64,000 bases of DNA from Pseudomonas sp. GD04019 (GCF_029837695.1 NZ_JAOEEA010000005.1:186001-250000), one strand, 5' to 3'. Shown: positions 30,405 through 40,264, counted from the first letter of the stretch. Notes: generated by a model not told the origin, from the letters alone. Numbers and translations: made by a program.

Positions 30405-31157
30405 TCAGACCAGCCTTGCGCCGCCGTCGATATTCAATGTGGCGCCGTTCATAAAGCCGTTGCTCATCAGGAAAACAGTGGCAGCGCCTGCCTCTGTTGC
30501 GGTGCCTAGACGATGCAGCGGCAGCGACTGCTCCAGCGCCGCCACGAACGCATCACGTCCATCGCCCAGTGCTTTGCTGAAAATGGGGGTATTGATCGGA
30601 CCGGGTGACAACGTGTTGACCCGAATCGGCGCCAACTCCAGGGCGAGGCCCCGCGCCAGCGCCTCCATGGCAGCGGATGCTGCAGCCAACACCGCGCTGC
30701 CGTGGGCATTGGGGCGCTCCGACAACATTCCGGAGATAAAGGTGATGGAGCCGTCTTTCGCCAGGCGTTCGCCAAGGGCTCGTATGGCATGCACCGAAGC
30801 CCACATACGTTCCTCGAAGGCCCCGCGCAGGTGGTCAATCTCGACATCCAGTACCTTGCCCACCACGTACGTGCCGGCCAGCAGAACCAGGTGGTCGACG
30901 TGCGGCATATCTGCCAAGGCAGCGTAGATGGCTTGGCTATCGGTTACGTCGGCTGCGCGCCAGGCATCTAGGCCGTGGTTGCGCGCGGCCTGCTCGGCAC
31001 GGGTGGCATCGGAGCCGATGACGGTCACGTGTGCGCCGGCGGCCTTGGCTTGAATGGCTGCGGCCAAGCCGATCCCGGAAGTACCCCCGAAGATCACCAC
31101 GGTACGGCCATGCAGATTGCTGGGAAAAGCTTGGTTGAGAGCAGGTGTAGCAGTCAT
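30405..31157 (-). CDS. Short-chain dehydrogenase/reductase
   Basis: 250 residues. N-terminal FGGTSGIGLAA cofactor motif, central LAGTYV (in place of NNAG), and C-terminal LSPGPINTPIF and NGATLNIDGG. The usual YxxxK is not obvious: the expected segment reads HGSAVLAAASAAMEAL, so this may be an atypical or inactive-type SDR. The start MTATPALNQ follows a good AAGGAGA site. It is divergent from a LysR regulator. Confidence 0.88.
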   Translation of the reverse strand: MTATPALNQAFPSNLHGRTVVIFGGTSGIGLAAAIQAKAAGAHVTVIGSDATRAEQAARNHGLDAWRAADVTDSQAIYAALADMPHVDHLVLLAGTYVVGKVLDVEIDHLRGAFEERMWASVHAIRALGERLAKDGSITFISGMLSERPNAHGSAVLAAASAAMEALARGLALELAPIRVNTLSPGPINTPIFSKALGDGRDAFVAALEQSLPLHRLGTATEAGAATVFLMSNGFMNGATLNIDGGARLV

Positions 31158-31220
31158 GGACCATCTCCTTGAACGCCTGGATGGCGTCAATGGGAGAAAG
31201 GTTAAAGACCGGAGCAAAGA

Positions 31221-31238
31221 TTGATAATTAGGGTTCAA
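31221..31238. promoter_or_regulatory. Possible LysR operator between the SDR and the LysR gene
   Basis: Inverted TTGA ... TCAA with 10 bases between, centred in the 98-base divergent intergenic region and A/T-rich. It fits the loose dyad form of LysR sites. Low confidence without comparison to homologues. Confidence 0.35.
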
Positions 31239-31255
31239 GTCGCTTTACTGATGCC

Positions 31256-32197
31256 ATGAAGGAACAAATAGGGTTGGACCGCCTTACCGGTCTCATCGCC
31301 TTTGCCCGCGCCGCGTCCCTGGGCAGCTATACCGCCGCAGCCCGAGACTTGTCTGTCTCACCGTCAGCTATCAGCAAAAGTGTGCAGCGCCTTGAACAGC
31401 ACTTCCAACTCAAGCTATTCAGCCGGACTACCCGCTCGCTCACCCTGACGCCGGAAGGGCGGGATTTGTACGAGCGGGCACTGCGCATTTTGCGCGAGGT
31501 GGAAGATATCGATCAGGCCGCTGTTGCCTCTCGGGCCGAGCCGTCCGGCACATTGAAGGTCACCGCGCCGCCTCCTATCGGCCTGAACATCTTGGCGCCG
31601 GCCATTCCTAGGTTTCGCGAGCGGTATCCCAAGCTCGCCATCGACCTGCGCCTGGGCGACCAGTTTTCGGACATCATCGAGCAAGGCATCGATGTTGCCG
31701 TACGCGTGGGCAACCTGGCGGATTCGCGGCTGATCTCGAAAACTCTGGGGCCTCATCGGATAGCCGCTTTTGCTTCACCGGCCTACCTGGCCAGGCGTGG
31801 CACGCCGCTGCAACTCAGCGATCTGGCGCACCACGACTGCGTGAACTTTCGTTATCAAAGTTCCGGCCAAGCATTGCGCTGGCCGTTCAGCGTTGACGGG
31901 AAAGTGGTCGAGTGGGTGCCGGACTCAGGCGTAGTCATCGATGCGAGCGATGCCGTTGCCGCAGTGGTTGCAGCGGGTGGCGGAATAGGCATTTCGCCCA
32001 CTTATGTAGCGGCGCCCTATGTGGCTCGTGGGGAATTAACACCGCTGTTTCCCGAGTGCGCCGTGGACCGGTCTTCCATCACAGCGTTATGGCCGGAAAG
32101 CCGACGAGGCAGCCCCAATGTTAAAGCGTTTGTGGGTTTTCTCGGGGAGCTTTTCCCGAGCCCCACTGCCTGGGACGAGATAGTGCTAAATGCTTAA
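31256..32197 (+). CDS. LysR-family transcriptional regulator
   Basis: 313 residues. The N-terminal winged HTH includes FARAASLGSYTAAARDLSVSPSAISKSVQRLEQHF. The effector domain begins with EPSGTLKVTAPPPIGLNILAPAI, typical of the CrgA/DhmR-like group. It probably regulates the divergent SDR. No membrane or signal segments. Confidence 0.92.
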   Translation: MKEQIGLDRLTGLIAFARAASLGSYTAAARDLSVSPSAISKSVQRLEQHFQLKLFSRTTRSLTLTPEGRDLYERALRILREVEDIDQAAVASRAEPSGTLKVTAPPPIGLNILAPAIPRFRERYPKLAIDLRLGDQFSDIIEQGIDVAVRVGNLADSRLISKTLGPHRIAAFASPAYLARRGTPLQLSDLAHHDCVNFRYQSSGQALRWPFSVDGKVVEWVPDSGVVIDASDAVAAVVAAGGGIGISPTYVAAPYVARGELTPLFPECAVDRSSITALWPESRRGSPNVKAFVGFLGELFPSPTAWDEIVLNA

Positions 32198-32403
32198 ATC
32201 TATGTTCCGAGCCGGTTTCAGCCTGCCTCCAGCAGCAGCTCCCGGCTAGATGCAGCCGCTGTTTGGACTGAAGCCTACCTGCCGCGTGTAGCGCTATTTG
32301 CGGCATTGCTGGTATTTATTACCGATGTCATCAGTCGAGATTGGCAAGGCTGCGGTGTGCAGCACGCGGCAGGTGCGAGCGAGAGTCGAATCGAGGGGGC
32401 AAC

Positions 32404-32964
32404 GTGGGCAACTTCCACATTCTGGTGACCGTGCTTTCGATGATCCTGGGCTTGTCCATAACCAGGGTTCTGTTGGGCGCCATGACCGTTTTCAGGATTC
32501 GCCGCGTGGCGCGGCCAGATTGGGTCGCACTGGCGTGGGCGGTCGTGCTCTTCCTGTTCCAACTGCAGTTCTGGTGGGCCCTAAACGATCTCCCCACGTT
32601 CAAGAATGCCTTTTCGTTCGTCGAGTTCCTGCTTCTGGTCTGCCTGGCACTATCGCTGTTTAGCGCGGCGGCCTTGATATTGCCAAGCCGCAGCGAAGAC
32701 GAGGCCGATGGCCTGCAAGTCTACTTTGAGCAGGACGGGCGCTTTGCCCTGTTGGCGATCTGCGCTTACCTGGGGTTGGGAAGTGCGACCAATATCCTGT
32801 TCTTCAATTCCTCACCATTCCAGCTCTGGGGCGCGTTGGATCTGTTCATGTTCGCAGTACCGTTGGCCGCATTCTTCGCACGCTCTCGCCGCTTCTACGC
32901 ACCACTTACCTTGATCTATTTACCCTTGGCGCTGCTCGATATCGCTGTTTCATTGGGCGTGTAA
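32404..32964 (+). CDS. Membrane protein, unknown function
   Basis: 186 residues with about five membrane helices (~5-25, ~40-60, ~75-92, ~118-134, ~140-180). No family recognised. The start is inferred to be the GTG at 32404, 4 bases after GAGGGGG, because the longer in-frame ATG at 32341 adds an Arg-rich, non-membrane leader. GC is lower than its neighbours. The 226 bases downstream hold no visible gene. Confidence 0.65.
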   Translation: MGNFHILVTVLSMILGLSITRVLLGAMTVFRIRRVARPDWVALAWAVVLFLFQLQFWWALNDLPTFKNAFSFVEFLLLVCLALSLFSAAALILPSRSEDEADGLQVYFEQDGRFALLAICAYLGLGSATNILFFNSSPFQLWGALDLFMFAVPLAAFFARSRRFYAPLTLIYLPLALLDIAVSLGV

Positions 32965-33190
32965 AACAGTTCCAGCGTGCGGCCGCTACGGACGCTTCTG
33001 GCCGACGACCATTCAACCCGCTGCGCCTGGCGCCCCGTGAGATCGACAGTCTGAATCTGCCTATGCTGGGCCGATCCAGGCTCAGCCGGCCTGCGCCCAT
33101 TGCCGCCAGTGCAATGCACCTTCACGCCAGCGGCAGCCTGCCCAGTGCGCTCTTACACCTGACGGAGGGTTGCGTGATGCCGTAATCGAG

Positions 33191-34513
33191 CTAGCCCGGC
33201 AGCTCGATGATGAAGCGCGTCCAGCCATCCGCCGACTCGCAGCGGATGTTGCCGCCGTGGGCCTGGACGATGGAGCGGGCGATGGCCAGGCCCAGGCCGG
33301 CGTGCTCGGCGCCACCCTCGCGGCGCGCCGGGTCGGCACGGTAGAAGCGGTCGAACAGGCGCTCGCGCAGATCAAAGGGAATTGCCGCGCCCTGGTTGGC
33401 CACCTCGATGCGCGTCGGCGTGGCGCTCAGGCGCAGCGCGCCGCCGCTCGGGGTGAAGCGCAGGGCGTTGTCGATCAGGTTGGACAGGGCGCGGCGCAGC
33501 AGCAGGCGGTCCGCCGTCAGCGTGCCCTCGGCCTCGATCTGGATACTCACCCCGGCATCCTCGGCCAGCGGCGCGAAGTAGTCGGCCAGGGCCGCCAGCT
33601 CGTTCTCCAGCGCCAGCGGCTCGCGGCGGGTCTGCAGCAGGCCGTTGTCGGCTTTGGCCAGCAGGAGCATGTCGCCGACCATCTGCGCCAGGTGCTGCAG
33701 CTCCTCCAGGTTGGAGTGCAAGGCCTCGCGGTAGTCCGCCAGCTCGCGGGGTTGGCCGAGGGTGACCTGGGTCTGGGTCAGCAGGTTGGACAGCGGCGTG
33801 CGCAGCTCGTGGGCGATATCGGCGGAGAAGGCTGAGAGGCGGGCGAAGGCGTCTTCCAGGCGCGCCAGCATGGCGTTGAAGGCCTCGCCCAGCTCGCGCA
33901 GCTCGGCGGGAATGCCCGCCAGCGGCAGGCGCGCGGTCAGCGACTGGGCCGAGACCTGCCGCGCCACCGCCGTCATCTGCCGCAACGGACGCAGTCCGCG
34001 ACGCGCCACCCAGGCGCCGAGCAGCGCGGTGGCCAGCGCCGAGAGGCCGACGCAGAGCCAGATCAGCCGCTGCAAGCGGGCCAGGAAGTGCTGGTGGTGG
34101 GTGATGTCCAGCAGCAGGCTGAGGCGCAGGTCGCCGTCCAGACGCTTTTCGATCACGCGAAAATCGGTGCCCTGGTGCTGCCAGCGACCGATCTGCTCGT
34201 CGCCCTGCGGCAGGTGGGCCAGTAGCGGCTGGCTGGTGAACCACAGCTGGCGGTCCGCGCTCTGGATGCGCAGGGCCAGCTCGGGGTGGCGCTGCAGTTC
34301 CTGCTCCAGCTGCGGGCGGCGCGTGGCCAGGGTTTCGCTGTCCATCACGCCCTGCAGCAGCTCGGTGAACACCGCCAGCTTGCCCTGCAGCTGCTGCCGG
34401 TCCAGCTCGACGAAGTGCGCCTCGCTGGCGCGGCTGAACAGCGTGCCGGCGACCAGCGCCACGGCGGCGGCGCAGGCGGCGAAGAGCAGGGCGAGGCGAT
34501 TGGCGAGGGACAT
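33191..34513 (-). CDS. copS: Copper-responsive sensor histidine kinase CopS
   Basis: 440 residues. N-terminal membrane helix ~7-25, periplasmic domain ~26-160, a second helix ~165-185, HAMP, HisKA with DIAHELRTPLSNLL, and GHKL motifs NLIDNALRF and GLGLAIARSI. Its ATG overlaps the copR stop. The heavy-metal kinase type, the copR partner and the divergent cupredoxin/copA/copB genes support copper sensing in the periplasm. Confidence 0.88.
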   Translation of the reverse strand: MSLANRLALLFAACAAAVALVAGTLFSRASEAHFVELDRQQLQGKLAVFTELLQGVMDSETLATRRPQLEQELQRHPELALRIQSADRQLWFTSQPLLAHLPQGDEQIGRWQHQGTDFRVIEKRLDGDLRLSLLLDITHHQHFLARLQRLIWLCVGLSALATALLGAWVARRGLRPLRQMTAVARQVSAQSLTARLPLAGIPAELRELGEAFNAMLARLEDAFARLSAFSADIAHELRTPLSNLLTQTQVTLGQPRELADYREALHSNLEELQHLAQMVGDMLLLAKADNGLLQTRREPLALENELAALADYFAPLAEDAGVSIQIEAEGTLTADRLLLRRALSNLIDNALRFTPSGGALRLSATPTRIEVANQGAAIPFDLRERLFDRFYRADPARREGGAEHAGLGLAIARSIVQAHGGNIRCESADGWTRFIIELPG

Positions 34514-35190
34514 CAGGCGCGCGCCTCCAGCACATAGCCCATGCCGCGCACCGTATGGATCAGCGGCGTGGCGAAGCCCTCGTCGACCTTGGTGCGCAGG
34601 CGGCGGATGGCGACCTCGATGACGTTGGTGTCGCTGTCGAAATTCATGTCCCACACCTGCGAGGCGATCAGCGACTTAGGCAGCACCTCGCCCTGGCGGC
34701 GCAGCAGCAGTTCGAGCAGGGCGAACTCCTTGGCGGTCAACTCGATGCGCTTGCCGGCACGCTCGGCGCGGCGGCGCAGCAGGTCGAGGGACAGGTCGGC
34801 CAGCTGCAGCTGATGTTCTTGCGGCGTGCTGCTGCCACGCCGCAACAGCGTGCGCACCCGCGCCAGCAGCTCGGTGAAGGCGAAGGGCTTGACCAGGTAA
34901 TCGTCGGCGCCGGCTTCCAGGCCGCGCACCCGGTCCTCGACCGCGTCGCGGGCGGTGAGGAACAGCACCGGCACGCCGAGGCCCGCTGCACGCACGTTGG
35001 CGAGAATCTGCCAGCCGTCACGGCCGGGCAGCATCACGTCGAGGATCAGCAGGTCGAAGTCGCCGGTCAGCGCCAGGTGCTCGCCGCCCAGGCCGTCCTG
35101 GGCCAGCTCCACGGCGAAGCCGGCCTCGCGCAGGCCCTGGCGCAAGTAGTGGCCGGTCTTGGGTTCGTCTTCGACGATAAGCAGCTTCAT
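34513..35190 (-). CDS. copR: OmpR-family response regulator CopR
   Basis: 225 residues. Receiver domain with phospho-Asp51 in [10 protein letters not shown] and Lys in YLVKPFAF, then a winged-helix DNA-binding domain ending in [24 protein letters not shown], the hallmark of the CusR/CopR group. The start [10 protein letters not shown] is preferred over four extra in-frame residues. It is divergent from the copper genes across the cop box. Confidence 0.9.
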   Translation of the reverse strand: MKLLIVEDEPKTGHYLRQGLREAGFAVELAQDGLGGEHLALTGDFDLLILDVMLPGRDGWQILANVRAAGLGVPVLFLTARDAVEDRVRGLEAGADDYLVKPFAFTELLARVRTLLRRGSSTPQEHQLQLADLSLDLLRRRAERAGKRIELTAKEFALLELLLRRQGEVLPKSLIASQVWDMNFDSDTNVIEVAIRRLRTKVDEGFATPLIHTVRGMGYVLEARA

Positions 35191-35253
35191 TGCAGGACTC
35201 ACGGCAGTGACAGTCGGCTTTATACGCCAAGCCGGAGGAGGGCGGGGCGAAGC

Positions 35254-35268
35254 TGACAGAGATGTAAT
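35254..35268. promoter_or_regulatory. Cop box (CopR operator)
   Basis: TGACAGAGATGTAAT matches the TGACA-N4-TGTAAT form of CopR/CusR-type boxes. It sits between the divergent copR and cupredoxin genes, 64 bases upstream of copR and 66 bases upstream of the cupredoxin start, so it may serve both promoters. Confidence 0.7.
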
Positions 35269-35334
35269 CTTCGCGTCAGCTTAGCGCCAGCGGCGGCTCC
35301 CTAGAGTGGCGACAAACCACGATGGAGTTTGACC

Positions 35335-35859
35335 ATGTCCGCACGCATTTTCCTGCCGCTGCTCTGCGCCTTCAGCCTGCCGGCCTTGGCCGATGGCGGC
35401 CACTTCGCCTTCGGCCAGCCGGCCGCGGCGGCCAAGGCCGACCGTATTGTCGAGATAGTGCTGGGCGATATGTACTACGAGCCGGCCGCCGTGCAGGTCA
35501 AGGCCGGCGAGACGGTGCGCTTCGTGCTGAAGAACGAAGGCGGCCTGCTCCACGAATTCAGCCTGGGCGACGCCGCCCAGCATGCCGAGCACCAGAAGCA
35601 GATGCTGATGATGCAGCAGATGGGCATGCTCGGAGAGAACGGTATCCAGTCCATGGACCATTCGAAGATGGGCCACGACATGGCTGGCATGGATCACGGC
35701 CAGATGAGCCATGACGACCCGAATACGGTGCTGATCCCCGCGGGCAAGAGCGCCGAGCTGACCTGGACCTTCGCCAAGGCCACCGGCCTGGAGTTCGCCT
35801 GCAACCTGCCGGGGCATTACCAGGCCGGCATGGTCGGCAAGCTGGACGTGCAACCGTGA
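35335..35859 (+). CDS. Periplasmic cupredoxin (copper-binding, PA2807-like)
   Basis: 174 residues. Signal peptide FLPLLCAFSLPALA. Cupredoxin domain with a type 1 copper site: His in LLHEF, then Cys, His and Met in FACNLPGHYQAGM. Between them is a Met/His-rich insertion (HSKMGHDMAGMDHGQMSHDD) that could hold extra Cu(I). The start ATG at 35335 follows GATGGAG. Its TGA overlaps the copA GTG start. Confidence 0.9.
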   Translation: MSARIFLPLLCAFSLPALADGGHFAFGQPAAAAKADRIVEIVLGDMYYEPAAVQVKAGETVRFVLKNEGGLLHEFSLGDAAQHAEHQKQMLMMQQMGMLGENGIQSMDHSKMGHDMAGMDHGQMSHDDPNTVLIPAGKSAELTWTFAKATGLEFACNLPGHYQAGMVGKLDVQP

Positions 35860-37520
35860 GGCGCCTGCTGTTCTGCGCGCTGCTGGGCTTGAGCCTGGGC
35901 GCCCAGGCCGGGCGCTACGAGCTGGTGATCGACGAGGGCGAAGTGCGCTTCAGCGACGGCAGCCGCCCGGCGCTGACCATCAACGGCCAGAGCCCGGCGC
36001 CGGAGCTGCGCTTCCAGGAGGGCGAGGAAGTGGAGATCGCCGTCACCAACAGGCTCGAGCGCATGACCGCGCTGCACTGGCACGGCATCATCCTGCCCTA
36101 CACCCAGGACGGCGTGCCGGGCATCAGCTTCCCCGGCATCGCACCCGGCGAGACCTTCACCTACCGCTTCACCCTCAACCAGTCCGGCACCTACTGGTAC
36201 CACGCCCACGCCGACTTCCAGGAGCAGGAAGGCCTGTACGGGCCGCTGGTCATCGAACCCAAGGTGCGCGAGCCATACCGCTACGACCGCGAGTACACCG
36301 TGCTGCTGTTCGACTGGCAGGACGAGAAGCCCGAGCGCACCCTGGCCAACCTGAAGAAGCAGGCCGACTACTACAACGACCAGCAACAGACGGTGGGCGA
36401 TTTCTTCCGCGATGTGGCTCGCGATGGTCTGTCCACCACGCTCAAGGATCGCTGGGACTGGGGCAGCATGCGCATGGCCAAGACCGACATCGCCGATGTC
36501 GGCGGCTTCCGCTTCCTGGTCAACGGCCGCGACGCCGAGCAGAACTGGACGGCGCTGTTCAAGCCGGGCGAGCGGGTGCGCCTGCGCATCATCAATGGCG
36601 CGGGCATGAGCTATTTCGATCTGCGCATCCCCGGCCTGCCGCTGACCGTGGTACAGGCCGACGGCAACGATGTGCAGCCGGTGGTGGTCGACCAGCTGCG
36701 CCTGGCGGTGGCGGAGACCTACGACGTGATCGTCCAGCCCAGCGAAGACAAGGCCTATGCCCTGGTCGCCGAATCCATGGACCGCCGCGGCCAGGCCCTG
36801 GCCACCCTGGCGCCGCGCCCGGGCATGCGCGCCGAGGCGCCACCTCTGCGCGCGCCGCGCCTGCTGAGCATGGCCGACATGGGCATGAGCCATGATATGG
36901 CGGGGATGGACCATGGCGCGATGGCGGGCATGGATCACTCGCAGATGGCCGGAATGGACCACTCGGCCATAACGACTGTCGGCAACCCGGACTACGCCGC
37001 GGGGAGTGGCGTCGCTCCCGAGCCGGTCGACGGTGGGCGCGTGCTGGTCTACGGCGACCTCAAGGCCATGCGCCCGGCCGCCGGCTATCGCGCGCCGGAC
37101 CGCACCATCGAGCTGAAACTGACCGGCAACATGGAGCGCTACTTCTGGTCGTTCGACGGAGTGAAGTACTCCGAGGCCGAACCGATTCGCCTCAAGTACG
37201 GCGAGCGGGTGCGCTTCCGCTTCGTCAACCAGACCATGGTGAACCACCCCATGCACCTGCACGGCATGTGGATGCAGCTGGACAAGGGCAACGGTCGCTT
37301 CAACCCGCTCAAGCATGTGGTCAACGTGGCGCCCGGGCAGAGCCTGGAGGTGGACGTGCCGGTGGATGCCATGGGCGAGTGGGCCTTCCACTGTCACCTG
37401 ATCTACCACATGGCCAGCGGCATGTTCCGCAAGATCGTGGTGGAGGCTCCGGACGGCAGCGCCCAGCCGTTCTACAGCGAACAGCCGGCCGCCAAGGAGA
37501 ACGAACATGCGCACCACTAA
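35856..37520 (+). CDS. copA: Copper resistance multicopper oxidase CopA/PcoA
   Basis: 554 residues. Periplasmic multicopper oxidase. Copper-site motifs are HWHG, WYHAH, HPMHLHG and HCHLIYH. A Met-rich domain near residues 345-370 has repeated MxxMDH units (MSHDMAGMDHGAMAGMDHSQ). The signal peptide is short (LLFCALLGLSLGAQA) with no obvious twin-arginine motif other than the initial MRR. The start is a GTG overlapping the cupredoxin stop. Confidence 0.93.
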   Translation: MRRLLFCALLGLSLGAQAGRYELVIDEGEVRFSDGSRPALTINGQSPAPELRFQEGEEVEIAVTNRLERMTALHWHGIILPYTQDGVPGISFPGIAPGETFTYRFTLNQSGTYWYHAHADFQEQEGLYGPLVIEPKVREPYRYDREYTVLLFDWQDEKPERTLANLKKQADYYNDQQQTVGDFFRDVARDGLSTTLKDRWDWGSMRMAKTDIADVGGFRFLVNGRDAEQNWTALFKPGERVRLRIINGAGMSYFDLRIPGLPLTVVQADGNDVQPVVVDQLRLAVAETYDVIVQPSEDKAYALVAESMDRRGQALATLAPRPGMRAEAPPLRAPRLLSMADMGMSHDMAGMDHGAMAGMDHSQMAGMDHSAITTVGNPDYAAGSGVAPEPVDGGRVLVYGDLKAMRPAAGYRAPDRTIELKLTGNMERYFWSFDGVKYSEAEPIRLKYGERVRFRFVNQTMVNHPMHLHGMWMQLDKGNGRFNPLKHVVNVAPGQSLEVDVPVDAMGEWAFHCHLIYHMASGMFRKIVVEAPDGSAQPFYSEQPAAKENEHAHH

Positions 37521-38211
37521 TCTCCTGCTTGGCCTGCTCTTGAGCACCCCGGCGCTGGCCATGGAGCAACATATGGACGCCATGCCGGTAGCCAAGCTGG
37601 CCGTCGACCACCTGGAGCAGCGTTTCGACGGCGACGACCAGGCCCTGGCCTGGGAACTGGAGGCCACCTACGGTAACGACTTGCACAAGGCGGTACTGAA
37701 GAGCAGTGGCGAACGGGGCGAGGGCGGGCCGACCGATTCCAGCGAGACCCAGCTGCTGTATCGACGCATGGCTTCCGAGTTCTTCGATTGGCAGGCCGGC
37801 CTGCGCCATGACGACCAGCCGGGGCCGGCACGCAGTCATGCGGTGCTCGGCCTCAAGGGCCTGGCGCCGCAGTGGGTCGAGCTGGACGCCAACCTGTTCC
37901 TCAGCGAGCGCGGCGACGCTTCATTGCGCGTGGAGGCCGAATACGAGCTGCTGCTGAGTCAACGCTGGGCCTTGGAGCCCAAGCTGGAATACGACCTGGC
38001 GCTGGACGACGACCGCGACCTGGGCATCGGCGCCGGTGGCAGCACCCTGGAGGCCGGGCTGCGTCTGCATTACCGGGTCAGCCCGCAGTTCTCGCCCTAT
38101 GTCGGCTATGTCTGGGAGAAGACCTATGGCCGCTCGGGCGACTGGCTGCGTGCCGAGGGCGAGCATGACGAGGAGGGCGCCTGGGTGCTGGGCCTGCGGT
38201 TCTGGTTGTAA
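37507..38211 (+). CDS. copB: Copper resistance outer-membrane protein CopB/PcoB
   Basis: 234 residues. Signal peptide [13 protein letters not shown], then alternating amphipathic strands ([44 protein letters not shown]) and a C-terminal Phe-Trp-Leu, typical of an outer-membrane beta-barrel. It overlaps copA by 14 bases. The His/Met-rich N-terminal stretch seen in many CopB proteins is short here (MEQHMDAM). Confidence 0.92.
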   Translation: MRTTNLLLGLLLSTPALAMEQHMDAMPVAKLAVDHLEQRFDGDDQALAWELEATYGNDLHKAVLKSSGERGEGGPTDSSETQLLYRRMASEFFDWQAGLRHDDQPGPARSHAVLGLKGLAPQWVELDANLFLSERGDASLRVEAEYELLLSQRWALEPKLEYDLALDDDRDLGIGAGGSTLEAGLRLHYRVSPQFSPYVGYVWEKTYGRSGDWLRAEGEHDEEGAWVLGLRFWL

Positions 38212-38233
38212 AGGGGAAAACCCCGACCCGTTT

Positions 38234-38292
38234 GTAGCCCGGATGCAATCCGGGAGCGGAGTTGCCTGCTTCCCGGATTGCATCCGGGCTAC
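38234..38292. repeat. Inverted REP pair D
   Basis: 22-base inverted arms (38234-38255 and 38271-38292) with the same core, GTAGCCCGGATGCAATCCG, as the pair at 5416. It lies 22 bases after the copB stop. Confidence 0.88.
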
Positions 38293-38359
38293 GGGTGACG
38301 AGAGGGTGGCGGGCATGGGGTACAATGCTCGCCGTTTTTCCGCTTTCCAGGCCGCCGTC

Positions 38360-39187
38360 ATGCAGCATCCCGCCGAACACTCGCCGCTGGGCAAGTCCAG
38401 CGAATATGTTTCCCAGTACGCCCCCGAGCTGCTGTTCCCCATCTCCCGCACCACCAAGTGGGCCGAGCTGGGGCTGACGGCCAGCACCTTGCCGTATCAG
38501 GGCGTGGACTACTGGAACTGCTACGAGCTGTCCTGGCTGACTCCTTCCGGCAAGCCGGTGGTGGCCATCGGCGAGTTCGCCATCCCGGCCGACTCACCGA
38601 ACATCATCGAGTCCAAGTCGTTCAAGCTCTACCTCAACTCGCTGAACCAGAGCGCCTACGCCAGCCAGGCCGAGGTCGAGCAGGTGCTGGCGCGCGATCT
38701 GTCAGCCTGTGCCGGTGCGCCGGTGACGGTGCGTGTGCGCGGCCTGGACGAGGTGGCCGTCGAGGGTGTGGCCGCGCTGCCGGGGCGCTGCGTCGACGAG
38801 CTGGAGATCGTGGTCAGCGACTACGCCCATCCACGTCCGGAGCTGTTGCGCTGCAGCGACGAGGTGGTGGAAGAGGTGCTGTACAGCCACCTCCTGAAAT
38901 CCAACTGCCCGGTCACCGGCCAGCCGGACTGGGGCACGCTGGTGATCGACTACCGTGGCCCACGCCTGAATGCGGCGAGCCTGCTGGCCTACGTGGTGAG
39001 CTTCCGCCAGCACCAGGACTTCCACGAGCAGTGCGTGGAGCGGGTATTCCTCGATCTGCGGCGACTGCTCAAACCAGAGAAGCTGACGGTTTATGCGCGC
39101 TATGTGCGTCGTGGCGGGCTGGACATCAATCCCTACCGCAGCACCGAGGCGATCGCGCCAGACAACCGCCGACTGGTGCGCCAGTAA
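38360..39187 (+). CDS. queF: NADPH-dependent 7-cyano-7-deazaguanine reductase QueF
   Basis: 275 residues, the bimodular (E. coli-like) form. It reduces preQ0 to preQ1 in queuosine synthesis. Visible are the catalytic Cys in [12 protein letters not shown] and the NADPH/QueF motif [14 protein letters not shown]. The start [16 protein letters not shown] was chosen because homologues begin here. A -10-like TACAAT lies at 38321. Confidence 0.95.
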   Translation: MQHPAEHSPLGKSSEYVSQYAPELLFPISRTTKWAELGLTASTLPYQGVDYWNCYELSWLTPSGKPVVAIGEFAIPADSPNIIESKSFKLYLNSLNQSAYASQAEVEQVLARDLSACAGAPVTVRVRGLDEVAVEGVAALPGRCVDELEIVVSDYAHPRPELLRCSDEVVEEVLYSHLLKSNCPVTGQPDWGTLVIDYRGPRLNAASLLAYVVSFRQHQDFHEQCVERVFLDLRRLLKPEKLTVYARYVRRGGLDINPYRSTEAIAPDNRRLVRQ

Positions 39188-39189
39188 CG

Positions 39190-39215
39190 AAAAAGCCCGC
39201 GAATGCGGGCTTTTT
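39190..39215. terminator. Terminator between queF and the DUF4404-like gene
   Basis: AAAAAGCCCGC GAAT GCGGGCTTTTT, a symmetric hairpin between convergent genes. Confidence 0.92.
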
Positions 39216-39229
39216 GTTTTCCGGGCTGG

Positions 39230-39493
39230 CTAGATGCCCATATTGGCCAGGCTCTGCAGGATATTGCGCAGGGTGCCGGTGAGGGTCGGGTGCTGGCTCT
39301 CGAAGCGCTCCACCGCCAGGTTGACGCCGTCCACCAGGGTGGCGTCGGGGTCGCTGGCCAGTTCCTGGGCCAACTTCAGGTCGATCTCCTGCATCAGTTC
39401 GAGCAGCGCGGCACGGTCATCCGCGTCCAGCGGGCCCTCGACGGCGAGTTCCTCGCGCAGTTGCTGGAAGTGGTGCTGCAGGCGTGCGGACAT
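39230..39493 (-). CDS. DUF4404-like small protein
   Basis: 87 residues, all-helical, acidic, without signal peptide. The layout LQHHFQQLREEL ... LTGTLRNILQSLANMGI fits DUF4404, conserved near queF in Pseudomonas. Function unknown. Confidence 0.8.
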   Translation of the reverse strand: MSARLQHHFQQLREELAVEGPLDADDRAALLELMQEIDLKLAQELASDPDATLVDGVNLAVERFESQHPTLTGTLRNILQSLANMGI

Positions 39494-39613
39494 GGTCGTC
39501 TCCTTCTTGGCTACCGCAGAGTGGACCCGGTCTTTCGTTCCGGGTTCGCTGCATCTGCTTGAAGGTTAATCCAGGGTGCCGGTGCCTGCCTGATCCAGGG
39601 CAAGTTTTGGGTG

Positions 39614-40264
39614 TCAGGGTTTTTCGCCCTTGTTGCGGCGCACGGCCAGGTCGCGCAGGCAGGCCGGCAACTCGCCGGGGTGGTCGATCACCGAGTGCGC
39701 GCCGAGGCGGTAGAGCTCCAGGGTGGCCTGGGCGCGCAGCTTTTCGCGCTCGGCGGCGCTCAGGGCCTGCCAGTCGCCCAGGGCCAGGCCGCACAGCGAG
39801 CCGCAGGTGGCCAGGCCGATGCACCACAGCCCGGCATTCAGCCCGGCCTGGAGCAGACGCGGCTCGCTGGCGATCAATACGCAGCCGTCCAGGCGCTCCA
39901 CCCGCAACTGGCCGAGCGCCTGCCAGATGGCATCCGGCGCCGGCCAGGGGCGCGCGTCGCTGGGAGTGGCGGCGACCATCGTCTGGGGCAGGGCGTTGGA
40001 TAGCTGGCGGGTCACCTCGGTGGGCAGCTCATCCAGCCAGGCATGCGCCAGGCGTTGGTTGTGCAGGCGCTGCAGCAGCTCGGCCACGCCCGGCAGCGCT
40101 TCCGCGCGCTCGGCGGCGCTGGCGAGCAGGGCGGACAGCAGTCTGGGATCCCGGGGATCGGTAAGGCCGCTGTGTTGCAGGGCAATCGGCAGGGTGCGGG
40201 CGCCGTGGTCGACCAGGCAGCCGGTCAGGCCGAAGAGCAGGGCGGTGAACTGTGGTTCAGGCAT
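39614..40264 (-). CDS. HAD-superfamily protein, phosphonatase-like, missing the nucleophile
   Basis: 216 residues, similar in layout to phosphonoacetaldehyde hydrolase (HAD). The first motif, normally DxDGT or DWAGT with an Asp nucleophile, reads LLFGLTGCLVDHG, so the nucleophile is Gly. Later motifs are also weak. It is probably a catalytically dead or repurposed HAD protein. It lies between DUF4404 and a thioesterase gene on the same strand. Confidence 0.75.
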   Translation of the reverse strand: MPEPQFTALLFGLTGCLVDHGARTLPIALQHSGLTDPRDPRLLSALLASAAERAEALPGVAELLQRLHNQRLAHAWLDELPTEVTRQLSNALPQTMVAATPSDARPWPAPDAIWQALGQLRVERLDGCVLIASEPRLLQAGLNAGLWCIGLATCGSLCGLALGDWQALSAAEREKLRAQATLELYRLGAHSVIDHPGELPACLRDLAVRRNKGEKP

